From the NCBI GenBank assembly GCA_025354965.1, contig JANXLW010000379.1, positions 1 through 13,173 of the forward strand: a DNA stretch of 13,173 bases. The letters are read 5' to 3'. Every line of letters begins with the position of its first letter. Positions within the stretch are counted from its first letter, which is position 1. The translations under genes and the position numbers were made by a program. Shown piece by piece: positions 6,499 to 13,173 of this stretch. Origin of the DNA: Betaproteobacteria bacterium. GTDB lineage: Bacteria > Pseudomonadota > Gammaproteobacteria > Burkholderiales > Burkholderiaceae_C. A model generated the notes under the pieces. That model saw nothing but the letters and a program-made list of their open reading frames with translations. It was not told where the DNA came from and searched no databases.

Positions 6499-7668
6499 TT
6501 ACGCAGCTGCTTTAACCGCGGCAACCACTTTTTGCGCCGCATCGGCCATGGTGTCGGCGCTGATGATGGGCAGACCACTGTCTGCCAGCATCTTTTTACC
6601 CACTTCTTCGTTGGTTCCCTTCATGCGCACGACCAGCGGCACATTCAGGTTGGTCGCCTTGCAGGCGGAAATCACTCCCATGGCGATGGTGTCGCATTTC
6701 ATGATGCCACCGAAGATATTGACCAAAATGGCCTTGACCTTCGGATTCTTCAGCATGATTTTGAAGGCCTCGGTGACTTTCTCGGGAGTGGCGCCGCCGC
6801 CGACGTCCAAAAAGTTGGCTGGCTCGGCACCAAACAGTTTGATGGTGTCCATGGTTGCCATGGCCAGGCCGGCGCCGTTCACCAGGCAGCCAATATCGCC
6901 GTCCAGGCTGATGTAGGCCAAATCAAACTTGCTGGCTTCCACTTCGGCCGGGTCTTCTTCGTCAAGATCGCGGTAAGCCACAATCTCAGGATGCCGAAAC
7001 AGAGCGTTGGCGTCAAAGTTGAATTTGGCGTCGATGGCCTTGATGTTGCCGTTGCCCTCGAGGATCAGGGGATTGATTTCGACCAGTGAGGCGTCGGTGT
7101 CCATGTACACCTGGTAGAGCTTTTGCAGCACATCCACCGCTTGGGCCGTCGAGCCGACAGGCACGCCGATACTGTCAGCCAGTATTTTTGCCTGGGCCGC
7201 AGTCAGACCAGTCGCCGGATCAACAATTTGAGTGATGATTTTTTCAGGTGTTGCGTGGGCTACTTGCTCAATGTCCATGCCACCCTCGCTGGACACGATC
7301 ATGGCGACCCGCTGCGAGGTACGATCAGTCACAGCCGAAACGTAATATTCTTTTTTTATGTCGGCGCCTTCTTCAATCAAGAGGCGTCGCACTTTCTGGC
7401 CTAGCGGCCCAGTTTGGTGGGTAATGAGCTGCATGCCCAGAATTTCACCGGCAAGTTTTTTGACCTCATCGATTGAACGTGCCAGCTTGACGCCACCACC
7501 CTTGCCGCGTCCGCCAGCATGAATTTGAGCCTTCACGACCCACACCGGGCCACCGAGTTTTTGGGCGGCCTCGACCGCCTCTTGAACGGTGAAAGCCGGG
7601 ATGCCGCGGGGCACAGGCACACCAAACTGGCGCAAGATTTCCTTGCCTTGGTATTCGTGAATCTTCAT
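6499..7668 (-). CDS. sucC: Succinate-CoA ligase (ADP-forming), beta subunit
   Basis: A 389-residue ATP-grasp subunit that binds nucleotide and, with SucD, forms succinyl-CoA synthetase in the cytoplasm. The ATP-grasp domain opens with the highly conserved MKIHEYQGKEIL and contains VVKAQIHAGGRGKGGG (44-59) around the nucleotide site. The C-terminal ligase domain contains FLDVGGGATPEKV and NIFGGIMKCDTIAMG. The start was placed at 7668, which gives the conserved N-terminus; an ATG 42 bases upstream would add 14 residues not expected in SucC. The ribosome binding site is weak. It is the first gene of the long minus-strand run and is divergent from argC. Confidence 0.97.
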   Translation of the reverse strand: MKIHEYQGKEILRQFGVPVPRGIPAFTVQEAVEAAQKLGGPVWVVKAQIHAGGRGKGGGVKLARSIDEVKKLAGEILGMQLITHQTGPLGQKVRRLLIEEGADIKKEYYVSAVTDRTSQRVAMIVSSEGGMDIEQVAHATPEKIITQIVDPATGLTAAQAKILADSIGVPVGSTAQAVDVLQKLYQVYMDTDASLVEINPLILEGNGNIKAIDAKFNFDANALFRHPEIVAYRDLDEEDPAEVEASKFDLAYISLDGDIGCLVNGAGLAMATMDTIKLFGAEPANFLDVGGGATPEKVTEAFKIMLKNPKVKAILVNIFGGIMKCDTIAMGVISACKATNLNVPLVVRMKGTNEEVGKKMLADSGLPIISADTMADAAQKVVAAVKAAA

Positions 7669-7735
7669 GAGGACACTCGCAGGAATGAATAGTTTTTTAT
7701 CCGACCACAAAACCAGAATGCTTTGCGGCAGGCAC

Positions 7736-7763
7736 TGGACAACTCAACTTGTGACTGTATCAT
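7736..7763 (+). promoter_or_regulatory. Candidate sigma-70 promoter for argC
   Basis: TGGACA (7736-7741) and TATCAT (7758-7763) are separated by 16 bp and each matches the consensus hexamer at five of six positions. The start would fall near 7770, about 60 bases before the argC ATG. No ArgR box was recognised, so regulation by arginine is not shown. Confidence 0.4.
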
Positions 7764-7778
7764 GTTGCAACGCACCAA

Positions 7779-7807
7779 ACTTTAGCCAGCCTTACACAGC
7801 ATTTCAA
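7779..7807 (-). promoter_or_regulatory. Candidate sigma-70 promoter for sucCD
   Basis: On the minus strand TTGAAA (7802-7807) and TAAAGT (7779-7784) are 17 bp apart; the first matches five of six consensus bases and the second four of six. The start would be near 7772, with a leader of about 100 bases before sucC. It lies back to back with the argC candidate, so the two promoters would overlap head to head. Confidence 0.3.
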
Positions 7808-7829
7808 CACGCTGAACCGGAGTTAGCGC

Positions 7830-8765
7830 ATGCACAGAATTTTCATTGATGGCGAGGCTGGAACTACCGGTCTTCAAATTCGGGAGCGCTTGCTAGCCCT
7901 GCCAGGCGTCGAACTGATCAGCATCGCCCCCGGCTTGCGCAAGGACCTTGGTAGCAAACGCGAGTTGGTGGCGCAGGCCGATCTGGTGGTGCTCTGTCTG
8001 CACGACGATGCAGCCATTGAATCTGTTGCCATGATTGACGCTATCGCCAGCGCCACAAGGCAAATTGGCCCGAAGATCATTGACGCTTCCAGTGCGCACC
8101 GCACCGCACCCGGATGGGTCTATGGCTTTCCGGAACTGGCAGCGGGGCAGGCGCAAGCGGTGTCGCAAGCGCACCGTGTTGCCAATCCGGGTTGCTATGC
8201 CACGGGCGCCATTGCGCTGATTCGCCCGCTGGTGGATGCCGGCTTGATTCCTGCTGATTTCCCCCTTGCCTTGCCGTCAATCAGCGGCTATTCGGGTGGC
8301 GGGCGCAGCATGATCGAGGCCTATGAAAAAGGCGAAGCCCCGGCTTTTGAGTTGTACGGTCTGGGTTTGAAACACAAGCACCTGCCCGAGATCATGAAGT
8401 ACTCAGGACTGACGCGGCGTCCCGTGTTCATTCCATCGGTGGGCAATTTCAAACAGGGCATGCTGGTGCAATTGCCGCTGCATCTGGATCTGCTGCCGGG
8501 GCAACCCAGCGCCCAGGATCTGCACGACATCCTTGTTCAACACTATCGGGGTAGCGAATGGGTCAGCGTCCAGACCGCCACCCCTGACAACAAGCTCGAC
8601 GCACTGGCTCTGGCCGATAGCAACAGGATGGAACTGCGTGTCTTTGCCAATCAGGGAGTGAGTGATGGCTTTCATCACGCCGTACTGGTGGCCCGTCTCG
8701 ACAATCTGGGCAAAGGCGCCAGTGGCGCAGCAGTACAAAACCTCAAGTTGATGCTGGGGCTTTGA
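7830..8765 (+). CDS. argC: N-acetyl-gamma-glutamyl-phosphate reductase, short type-2 form
   Basis: A 311-residue enzyme of arginine biosynthesis that reduces N-acetyl-glutamyl 5-phosphate to the semialdehyde with NADPH. The N-terminal Rossmann motif is IDGEAGTTGLQI (6-17). The catalytic cysteine is Cys122 in VANPGCYATGAI, followed by SGYSGGGRSM and a conserved GLKHKHLPEI segment. The beginning MHRIFIDGEAGTTG and the length of about 310 identify the short 'other' ArgC class; the E. coli form is longer with a different start. A CGGAG site lies 8 bases before the ATG. It is alone on the plus strand here, divergent from sucC and convergent with recX, whose last 23 bases it overlaps. It is not linked to other arg genes in the window. 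Confidence 0.95.
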   Translation: MHRIFIDGEAGTTGLQIRERLLALPGVELISIAPGLRKDLGSKRELVAQADLVVLCLHDDAAIESVAMIDAIASATRQIGPKIIDASSAHRTAPGWVYGFPELAAGQAQAVSQAHRVANPGCYATGAIALIRPLVDAGLIPADFPLALPSISGYSGGGRSMIEAYEKGEAPAFELYGLGLKHKHLPEIMKYSGLTRRPVFIPSVGNFKQGMLVQLPLHLDLLPGQPSAQDLHDILVQHYRGSEWVSVQTATPDNKLDALALADSNRMELRVFANQGVSDGFHHAVLVARLDNLGKGASGAAVQNLKLMLGL

Positions 8766-9192
8766 TAACGCGCCGGATGGCATCCGAGCCAAACCCGCGT
8801 GCCGCCAAAAAACGCATCTGCTTGGCGGCAGATTGCGCATCTGCCGGTGGCGTACCGAATTTTTTACACCACACTGCCAACGCCCGCTCGTACTCGCTGG
8901 CTTGCAGGTCGGCCAGCGCTGCAGTAACTGCTTGTGAGTCCAGACCTTTGCTCTGCAGCTCATGCTTGATGCGCGCCGTGCCAAGCCTGGCAGCGCGGCG
9001 GTGAAGCACCGATTCGATCACTCGCTGCTCACTGATAAAACCTTTGGCTTGCAATTCGTCCAGAACCCGGGCCAGTGTGCCGGGTTCTTCTTCATGGCTT
9101 TCAAGCTTGCGTTCCAGTTCGGCGCGCGAGTACTCTCGGCCGCTAAGCAAGCGCAAGGCGCGGCCCTTCAGGGAGGGTTGCACAAACGACAT
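8743..9192 (-). CDS. recX: RecX, regulator of RecA
   Basis: A 149-residue all-helical cytoplasmic protein of the RecX family, which binds RecA filaments and inhibits their extension and ATPase/coprotease activity. Typical features are the N-terminal segment with GREYSRAELERKL (18-30), KGFISEQRVIESVLHRRAA (50-68) and IKHELQSKGL (74-83), the helical repeats of the family. Length is normal. It starts 22 bases after the recA stop codon, so it is very likely co-transcribed with recA under SOS control; its own ribosome binding site is poor, which would keep RecX well below RecA. Its 3' end overlaps the convergent argC by 23 bp. Confidence 0.93.
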   Translation of the reverse strand: MSFVQPSLKGRALRLLSGREYSRAELERKLESHEEEPGTLARVLDELQAKGFISEQRVIESVLHRRAARLGTARIKHELQSKGLDSQAVTAALADLQASEYERALAVWCKKFGTPPADAQSAAKQMRFLAARGFGSDAIRRVIKAPAST

Positions 9193-9214
9193 GGTAGCGG
9201 CCAGGTAGGTCTGC

Positions 9215-10318
9215 TCAAGCTAGCGCAATGTTGGCTACCGCGGGCTTTTTGGTTGCGACTTTGACCTTCGAATCGGGCTCTGCCAAACTTGGCAACAAAG
9301 GGATGCCAAGCGATGCCCGTACCTTGTTTTCAATTTCGTATGACAGCTCCGGATTTTCGCGCAGAAACTCTCTGGCGTTGTCGCGGCCCTGGCCGATTTT
9401 TTCGCCGTTGTAAGCGTACCAGGCGCCTGACTTGTCCAGAATGTTGGCATTGACCCCCATGTCGATGATCTCGCCATGGCGGCTGATGCCCTCACCGAAC
9501 AAAATATCGAACTCTGCGGTTTTGAACGGCGGCGCCACTTTGTTTTTGACGACCTTGACTTTGGTTTCATTGCCGATCGCTTCATCACCTTTTTTGATGG
9601 TTCCGGTGCGGCGGATATCGAGACGTACCGAGGCGTAGAACTTCAGCGCGTTGCCGCCCGTGGTGGTCTCGGGTGAGCCAAACATGACGCCAATCTTCAT
9701 GCGGATCTGGTTGATGAAGATCACCATGCAGTTGGTCTTTTTGATGTGCGCCGTGAGTTTGCGCAGCGCCTGGCTCATCAACCTGGCCTGCAAGCCGGGC
9801 AGCGAGTCGCCCATCTCGCCTTCCAGTTCGGCCTTCGGCGTCAGGGCTGCGACCGAGTCGACCACGATCAGATCGACGGCACCAGAGCGCACCAGGCTGT
9901 CCACAATTTCCAGCGCCTGTTCACCGGTGTCGGGCTGGGAAATCAGCAAATCCTGCAGGTTCACACCCAGCTTCTGGGCGTACTGGATGTCCAGCGCATG
10001 CTCGGCGTCGATAAACGCGCACTGGCCGCCAACCTTTTGCATCTCGGCAATGACTTGCAAGGTTAACGTCGTCTTGCCGGAAGATTCCGGGCCGTAGATT
10101 TCAACCACGCGACCGCGCGGCAAGCCACCCACGCCCAAAGCGATGTCCAGACCCAGCGAGCCGGTAGAGACGACCTGGATGTCTTCGATGACCTCGCCCT
10201 CGCCCAGACGCATGATGGTGCCCTTGCCGAACTGCTTTTCAATTTGTGCCAATGCCACTTGCAGGGCTTTGGCTTTTTCGCTGGCTGCGGGGCTTAAGGT
10301 TTTAACGGCTGCGTCCAT
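9215..10318 (-). CDS. recA: Recombinase RecA
   Basis: A 367-residue recombinase that coats single-stranded DNA, catalyses strand exchange and stimulates LexA self-cleavage in the SOS response. Walker A is GPESSGKTT (76-84). Also visible are the RecA signature ALKFYASVRLDIRR, the Walker B region VDLIVVDSVAALTPKAE, and L2-type text NQIRMKIGVMFGSPETTTGG. The C-terminal tail is less acidic than in E. coli and ends in VATKKPAVANIALA. The start was placed at 10318, preceded by AAGGAG at ideal spacing; a frame that reaches 10441 would add 41 atypical residues and cover the promoter. recX follows after 22 bases. A LexA box overlaps the promoter at 10379-10424. Confidence 0.98.
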   Translation of the reverse strand: MDAAVKTLSPAASEKAKALQVALAQIEKQFGKGTIMRLGEGEVIEDIQVVSTGSLGLDIALGVGGLPRGRVVEIYGPESSGKTTLTLQVIAEMQKVGGQCAFIDAEHALDIQYAQKLGVNLQDLLISQPDTGEQALEIVDSLVRSGAVDLIVVDSVAALTPKAELEGEMGDSLPGLQARLMSQALRKLTAHIKKTNCMVIFINQIRMKIGVMFGSPETTTGGNALKFYASVRLDIRRTGTIKKGDEAIGNETKVKVVKNKVAPPFKTAEFDILFGEGISRHGEIIDMGVNANILDKSGAWYAYNGEKIGQGRDNAREFLRENPELSYEIENKVRASLGIPLLPSLAEPDSKVKVATKKPAVANIALA

Positions 10319-10378
10319 AAAATTCTCCTTTAGTGACAACGGGTTGGACCAAATGCATCCTCTGGTGTTAATAACAGG

Positions 10379-10394
10379 CTGGATACTTGAACAG
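10379..10394 (-). promoter_or_regulatory. LexA (SOS) box of recA
   Basis: On the minus strand CTGTTCAAGTATCCAG matches the CTGT-N8-ACAG LexA consensus at seven of eight fixed positions (C for A at the start of the second half). The flanking TA before CTGT also fits the extended consensus. It lies just downstream of, and overlaps the expected start region of, the recA promoter, about 60-75 bases before the ATG. LexA bound here would block initiation. Confidence 0.75.
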
Positions 10395-10395
10395 T

Positions 10396-10424
10396 AGTTT
10401 ATCTTGTGTCGTTGAAATTTGCAA
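10396..10424 (-). promoter_or_regulatory. recA sigma-70 promoter
   Basis: On the minus strand TTGCAA (10419-10424) and TAAACT (10396-10401) are separated by 17 bp; each agrees with the consensus at four of six positions. The predicted start, near 10389, falls inside the LexA box. The -35 lies in a 10-bp palindrome, ATTTGCAAAT (10417-10426). Confidence 0.55.
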
Positions 10425-10457
10425 ATAGTTTTTTTAGTCAATTTGATTTACTATTTG
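10422..10457. repeat. AT-rich inverted repeat in the recA/marR spacer, candidate operator
   Basis: CAAATAGT (10422-10429) and ACTATTTG (10450-10457) are perfect inverted 8-bp arms separated by 20 bp; the middle holds a smaller TCAA-T-TTGA. The left arm overlaps the recA -35 hexamer and the right arm ends 4 bases before the GTG of the MarR-family gene. MarR proteins often bind AT-rich palindromes at their own promoters, though usually with closer half-sites. An autoregulatory operator is a hypothesis. Confidence 0.4.
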
Positions 10458-10461
10458 TGTC

Positions 10462-10935
10462 GTGTTCAAATCTGTCTCAAACGATAGCTGGCGTCAGGCG
10501 CATGTGGGGCACTGGCTGAGTCAGTCTCTGCTGCGTTTTGATGCCCGTGTGCTGTCCCTGATGTCGCGCAACGACGAAATTCCACTGGCTTTGTCAAATC
10601 TGGCAGCGCGCGGTCGTTTGAGCGCGTCGCATGTCCAAATCACGCGCCACCTGGCTATCGACGGCTCACGTCTGACCGAATTGGCCAAGCGTGCCAATAT
10701 GAGCAAACAGGCGATGGGCAAGCTGGTGGAGCAATGTGAGGCCTGGGGCCTGGTCACCCGTCAGGCTGATGTACGCGATGCCCGCGCCCGGCGCATCGTG
10801 TTCACTGCCGTTGGATTGAGCTGGTTGCAGGCGTTTCGGCAAGCGGTAGCACAAGCTGAAGCCGAGCTTCGAGTCGCAGTAGGGGCTGAAGTTGCAACCG
10901 TGATTGCCATCGGTCTAGAGGCCTATTGCGCATGA
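10462..10935 (+). CDS. MarR-family winged-helix transcriptional regulator
   Basis: A 157-residue regulator. The recognition helix region is about 71-90 (LTELAKRANMSKQAMGKLVE) and the wing is about 100-115 with the typical pattern DVRDARARRIVFT followed by AVG. Flanking N- and C-terminal helices would form the dimer interface. The start is a GTG; an in-frame stop at 10444 limits upstream extension, and there is no clear ribosome binding site, so the start is the least certain part. It is divergent from recA across 143 bp and precedes a two-component system by 105 bp. The ligand and targets are not evident; autoregulation through the nearby inverted repeat is possible. Confidence 0.85.
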   Translation: MFKSVSNDSWRQAHVGHWLSQSLLRFDARVLSLMSRNDEIPLALSNLAARGRLSASHVQITRHLAIDGSRLTELAKRANMSKQAMGKLVEQCEAWGLVTRQADVRDARARRIVFTAVGLSWLQAFRQAVAQAEAELRVAVGAEVATVIAIGLEAYCA

Positions 10936-11040
10936 AAAGCGGCAACCTTTCTGAAAAATTACGGCATGATGCCTTGGCGCCTAGAATTGCAGCAACAAGA
11001 GAATGCCGGCCTCCGGCCTTAACAGATAAAGGAGACAGTC

Positions 11041-11715
11041 GTGCGAATTCTGATTGCCGAGGATGACCAGGTATTGGCCGACGGATTGATGCGAACCCTG
11101 CGCAGCTCGGGTGCCGCAGTCGACCACGTTGCCAGTGGTGCTGAAGCCGAGGCCGCGCTCATGACCAATACGGAGTTTGATCTTCTCATTCTGGATCTTG
11201 GCATGCCCAAGATGCATGGGCTTGAAGTGCTGAAGAAGCTGCGGGCCCGCGGTTCATCCCTACCGGTGTTGATCCTGACGGCGGCCGACAGCGTCGAGGA
11301 GCGCGTCAAAGGTCTGGACTATGGCGCCGACGACTACATGGCCAAACCATTCAGTCTGCAGGAACTGGAGGCCCGGGTGCGGGCGCTGGGTCGGCGCGGC
11401 ATGGGAACAGCCAGCAGCACAATCAAACACGGTCCCTTGATCTACGATCAGTCGGGTCGCGTTGCCACCATTGATGGCGTCATGGTCGAGTTGTCGGCGC
11501 GCGAACTGGGGCTGCTTGAAGTTTTGCTGCAACGCGCTGGTCGCCTGGTCAGCAAAGACCAATTGGTGGAGCGACTGTGCGAGTGGGGCGAAGAAGTCAG
11601 CAACAATGCGATTGAGGTTTACATCCATCGTTTGCGGAAAAAAATTGAGAAAGGGCCAATCCGCATTGCCACGGTGCGCGGCTTGGGCTATTGCCTGGAA
11701 AAAATACCCGGGTGA
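11041..11715 (+). CDS. OmpR/TctD-type response regulator
   Basis: A 224-residue DNA-binding response regulator. The receiver domain (1-118) has the acidic pair Glu7-Asp8-Asp9, phospho-acceptor Asp52 in LILDLGMP, Thr80 and Lys102 in MAKPF. The C-terminal winged helix (about 127-221) ends in the usual VRGLGYCLEK. The start is GTG, with an excellent AAAGGAGA site just upstream. The 105-bp gap after the MarR gene contains a TAGAAT -10-like hexamer (10982-10987) without a good -35, and a small GC hairpin, GCCGG-CCT-CCGGC (11005-11017), about 14 bases before the ribosome binding site. It overlaps its kinase partner by 4 bp. By similarity of the pair it resembles TctD or QseB; the signal is unknown. 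Confidence 0.93.
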   Translation: MRILIAEDDQVLADGLMRTLRSSGAAVDHVASGAEAEAALMTNTEFDLLILDLGMPKMHGLEVLKKLRARGSSLPVLILTAADSVEERVKGLDYGADDYMAKPFSLQELEARVRALGRRGMGTASSTIKHGPLIYDQSGRVATIDGVMVELSARELGLLEVLLQRAGRLVSKDQLVERLCEWGEEVSNNAIEVYIHRLRKKIEKGPIRIATVRGLGYCLEKIPG

Positions 11716-13166
11716 ACATCTTCCACCAGGAACAACGCTCATTGTTCGGTGAGATCCTGGACTGGATGCTGACGCCAATGCTGTTGTTATGGCCCATCAG
11801 CCTGGTGCTGACATGGGTGGTCGCACAAAGTATCGCCGGAAAGCCGTTTGACAGAGCCCTGGAGTACAACGCCGGGGCACTTGCGCAACTGGTCAGCGTC
11901 AGCAACAACCGAGTGCAATTCAACCTGCCGCTGCCGGCGCGCGAACTATTGCGCGCCGACGATTCGGATACCGTGTATTACCAGGTGTTGGGCGCTCGCG
12001 GGGAATTTCTGAGTGGCGAACCAGATTTACCGGAACCACCAGCAGACGAAAAAGTCGTGCTGGGTGAAGTTCTTTTGCGCGATGGCGAGATTCATGGTCT
12101 TGATGTCAAGATCGCCTACACCTGGGTCAAAGTGGCGCTGCCCAACGCCAGACCAGCCCTGGTTCAGGTCGCCGAAACGATGGAAAAGCGCTCGGTACTG
12201 GCGACCGAAATTGTCAAAGGCGTGATGTTGCCGCAGTTTGTCATCTTGCCGTTGGCCGTGCTGCTGGTGTGGTTGGCGCTAGTGCAAGCCATCAAACCAC
12301 TGAACCAGCTCGAAGAACGCATTCGCGCTCGTAAGCCGGACGATTTGAGTCCGATCGACGCGCAAATTGTTCCGCTCGAAGTGGCGCCGCTGGTGTCTTC
12401 TGTCAACGATCTTCTGATGCGGCTGAAGGACTCGATCGCCACACAAAAACGCTTCCTGGCCGATGCTGCCCATCAACTGAAAACGCCGCTGGCCGGTTTG
12501 CGCATGCAGGCGGATCTGGCCCAGCTCGAAGGTGCCAACACCGAAGAGCTAAAACTATCGCTGCGGCAAATTGGTCGCTCCAGCATTCGGGCCACTCACA
12601 CGGTGAATCAGTTGTTGGCGCTGGCGAGGGCCGAAAGCAGCGGCTCGGCGATGCCGCTAACGACCTGTGACCTGGCGGATTTGACAATGACGGTAGTGCG
12701 CGATTGTGTGCCACGAGCGATGGAAAAGCGGATTGATCTGGGCTATGAAGGCACGCAACCCGGCGCCGAAGGTGGCCAGGTGGCAGGCAACCCCACATTG
12801 CTTAAGGAGTTGATTCGAAATCTGTTGGATAACGCGATCAATTACACACCCTCCAGTCAGGAGAAACCGGGCGTAATTACTGCACGGGTACTGACTGATC
12901 CGTTTGGCAAGACACTGGTGTTGCAGGTGGAAGACTCGGGGCCGGGCGTTCCTCTGGCCGAGCGGGAATTGATTTTTCAGCCCTTTTACCGCGCCCTGGG
13001 GACTGAAGTCGATGGGTCCGGATTGGGATTGCGGATCGTGCTGGAAATCGCCCATCAACACAACGCCACCATCAGCATGGAGGACAGCCGACCAGGCCAG
13101 TTGCCTCCGGGAGCACGTTTCAGCGTGCGCTTTTTCGCTGAATCCGGCGCTGCTGCCAACGCCTAG
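11712..13166 (+). CDS. Sensor histidine kinase with 2CSK_N domain (TctE-like)
   Basis: A 484-residue inner-membrane kinase. Transmembrane helix 1 is about 19-40 and helix 2 about 173-194, enclosing a periplasmic 2CSK_N-type domain that includes AQSIAGKPFDRALEYNAGAL near its start. A short HAMP-like linker (195-240) leads to the HisKA helix with phospho-acceptor His254 in AAHQLKTPLAGLR. The ATPase domain has the N box RNLLDNAINYTP (Asn374), G1 EDSGPGVP (Asp408) and G2 GSGLGLRIV. The GTG at 11712 was chosen because it overlaps the response regulator stop codon as GTGA, the usual arrangement for coupled translation; a TTG 21 bases upstream is the alternative. TctE relatives sense tricarboxylates, but the ligand here is unknown. 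The gene ends 7 bases before the window edge. Confidence 0.93.
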   Translation: MNIFHQEQRSLFGEILDWMLTPMLLLWPISLVLTWVVAQSIAGKPFDRALEYNAGALAQLVSVSNNRVQFNLPLPARELLRADDSDTVYYQVLGARGEFLSGEPDLPEPPADEKVVLGEVLLRDGEIHGLDVKIAYTWVKVALPNARPALVQVAETMEKRSVLATEIVKGVMLPQFVILPLAVLLVWLALVQAIKPLNQLEERIRARKPDDLSPIDAQIVPLEVAPLVSSVNDLLMRLKDSIATQKRFLADAAHQLKTPLAGLRMQADLAQLEGANTEELKLSLRQIGRSSIRATHTVNQLLALARAESSGSAMPLTTCDLADLTMTVVRDCVPRAMEKRIDLGYEGTQPGAEGGQVAGNPTLLKELIRNLLDNAINYTPSSQEKPGVITARVLTDPFGKTLVLQVEDSGPGVPLAERELIFQPFYRALGTEVDGSGLGLRIVLEIAHQHNATISMEDSRPGQLPPGARFSVRFFAESGAAANA

Positions 13167-13173
13167 CTTTCAT

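Noticed and set aside
5722..7089. 455-codon open frame on the plus strand across sucD and sucC
   Set aside because: It is antisense to two well-recognised genes; the composition (His, Gly and Asp rich) is that of a mirror frame in GC-rich coding DNA.
7669..7710. Longer sucC frame starting at 7710
   Set aside because: SucC proteins begin at MKIHEYQGKEIL, which is the ATG at 7668.
8716..8728. Hairpin GCGCC-AGT-GGCGC near the end of argC as recX terminator
   Set aside because: The stem is only 5 bp, lies inside coding sequence, and no U tract follows in either direction.
8774..8786. Hairpin CGGAT-GGC-ATCCG after the argC stop
   Set aside because: The stem is short, there is no T run, and it lies within recX codons; it is not a credible terminator.
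10319..10441. Longer recA frame starting at 10441
   Set aside because: The 41 extra residues are unlike RecA and cover the promoter and LexA box; ATG at 10318 has AAGGAG.
10982..10987. TAGAAT as -10 of a promoter for the response regulator
   Set aside because: No -35 hexamer of useful quality at 16-18 bp; noted in the gene entry but not listed as a promoter.
11691..11711. TTG start of the histidine kinase at 11691
   Set aside because: GTG at 11712 gives the common GTGA stop/start overlap and a better-fitting N-terminus; the TTG adds only seven residues.

Overview
The window reads as chromosomal DNA of a betaproteobacterium, most likely a Burkholderiales member of the Comamonadaceae type (Rhodoferax/Polaromonas-like). 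That is inferred from protein style and gene neighbourhoods (recA-recX beside a MarR regulator and a TctD/TctE-like two-component pair; sucCD; a short type-2 ArgC) and not from any database search. Coding density is high. No rRNA, tRNA, CRISPR array, insertion sequence or prophage gene was seen.

Left part (1-7668): every gene lies on the minus strand, so transcription runs from right to left. In that order come sucC and sucD (succinyl-CoA synthetase), a TerC-family membrane protein, a PP2C-type Ser/Thr phosphatase, a tandem FHA-domain protein, a GAF-fused PilB/GspE-type secretion ATPase, a type IV pilin, and the first 25 codons of a membrane protein cut by the window edge. The pilin has its own signals: a very good sigma-54 promoter, five TGTC/GACA boxes about 90-130 bp upstream of the predicted transcription start, and a strong intrinsic terminator. 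The phosphatase, FHA protein and ATPase are closely spaced (47 and 52 bp gaps). They suggest a phospho-regulated pilus or secretion module, but the kinase is not in the window.

Middle part (7669-10461): a 161-bp divergent spacer separates sucC from argC. argC (plus) converges on recX (minus) and their coding ends overlap by 23 bp. recA lies 22 bp upstream of recX, so recA-recX is an SOS operon; a near-consensus LexA box overlaps the recA promoter.

Right part (10462-13166, plus strand): a MarR-family regulator divergent from recA, then an OmpR-type response regulator and a 2CSK_N-type sensor histidine kinase overlapping by 4 bp (GTGA). The 143-bp recA/marR spacer holds the SOS promoter and an AT-rich 8-bp inverted repeat that overlaps the recA -35 element.

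Most of the window is housekeeping. The parts worth a second look are the PP2C-FHA-GAF/ATPase-pilin neighbourhood, the sigma-54 control region of the pilin, and the recA/marR spacer.
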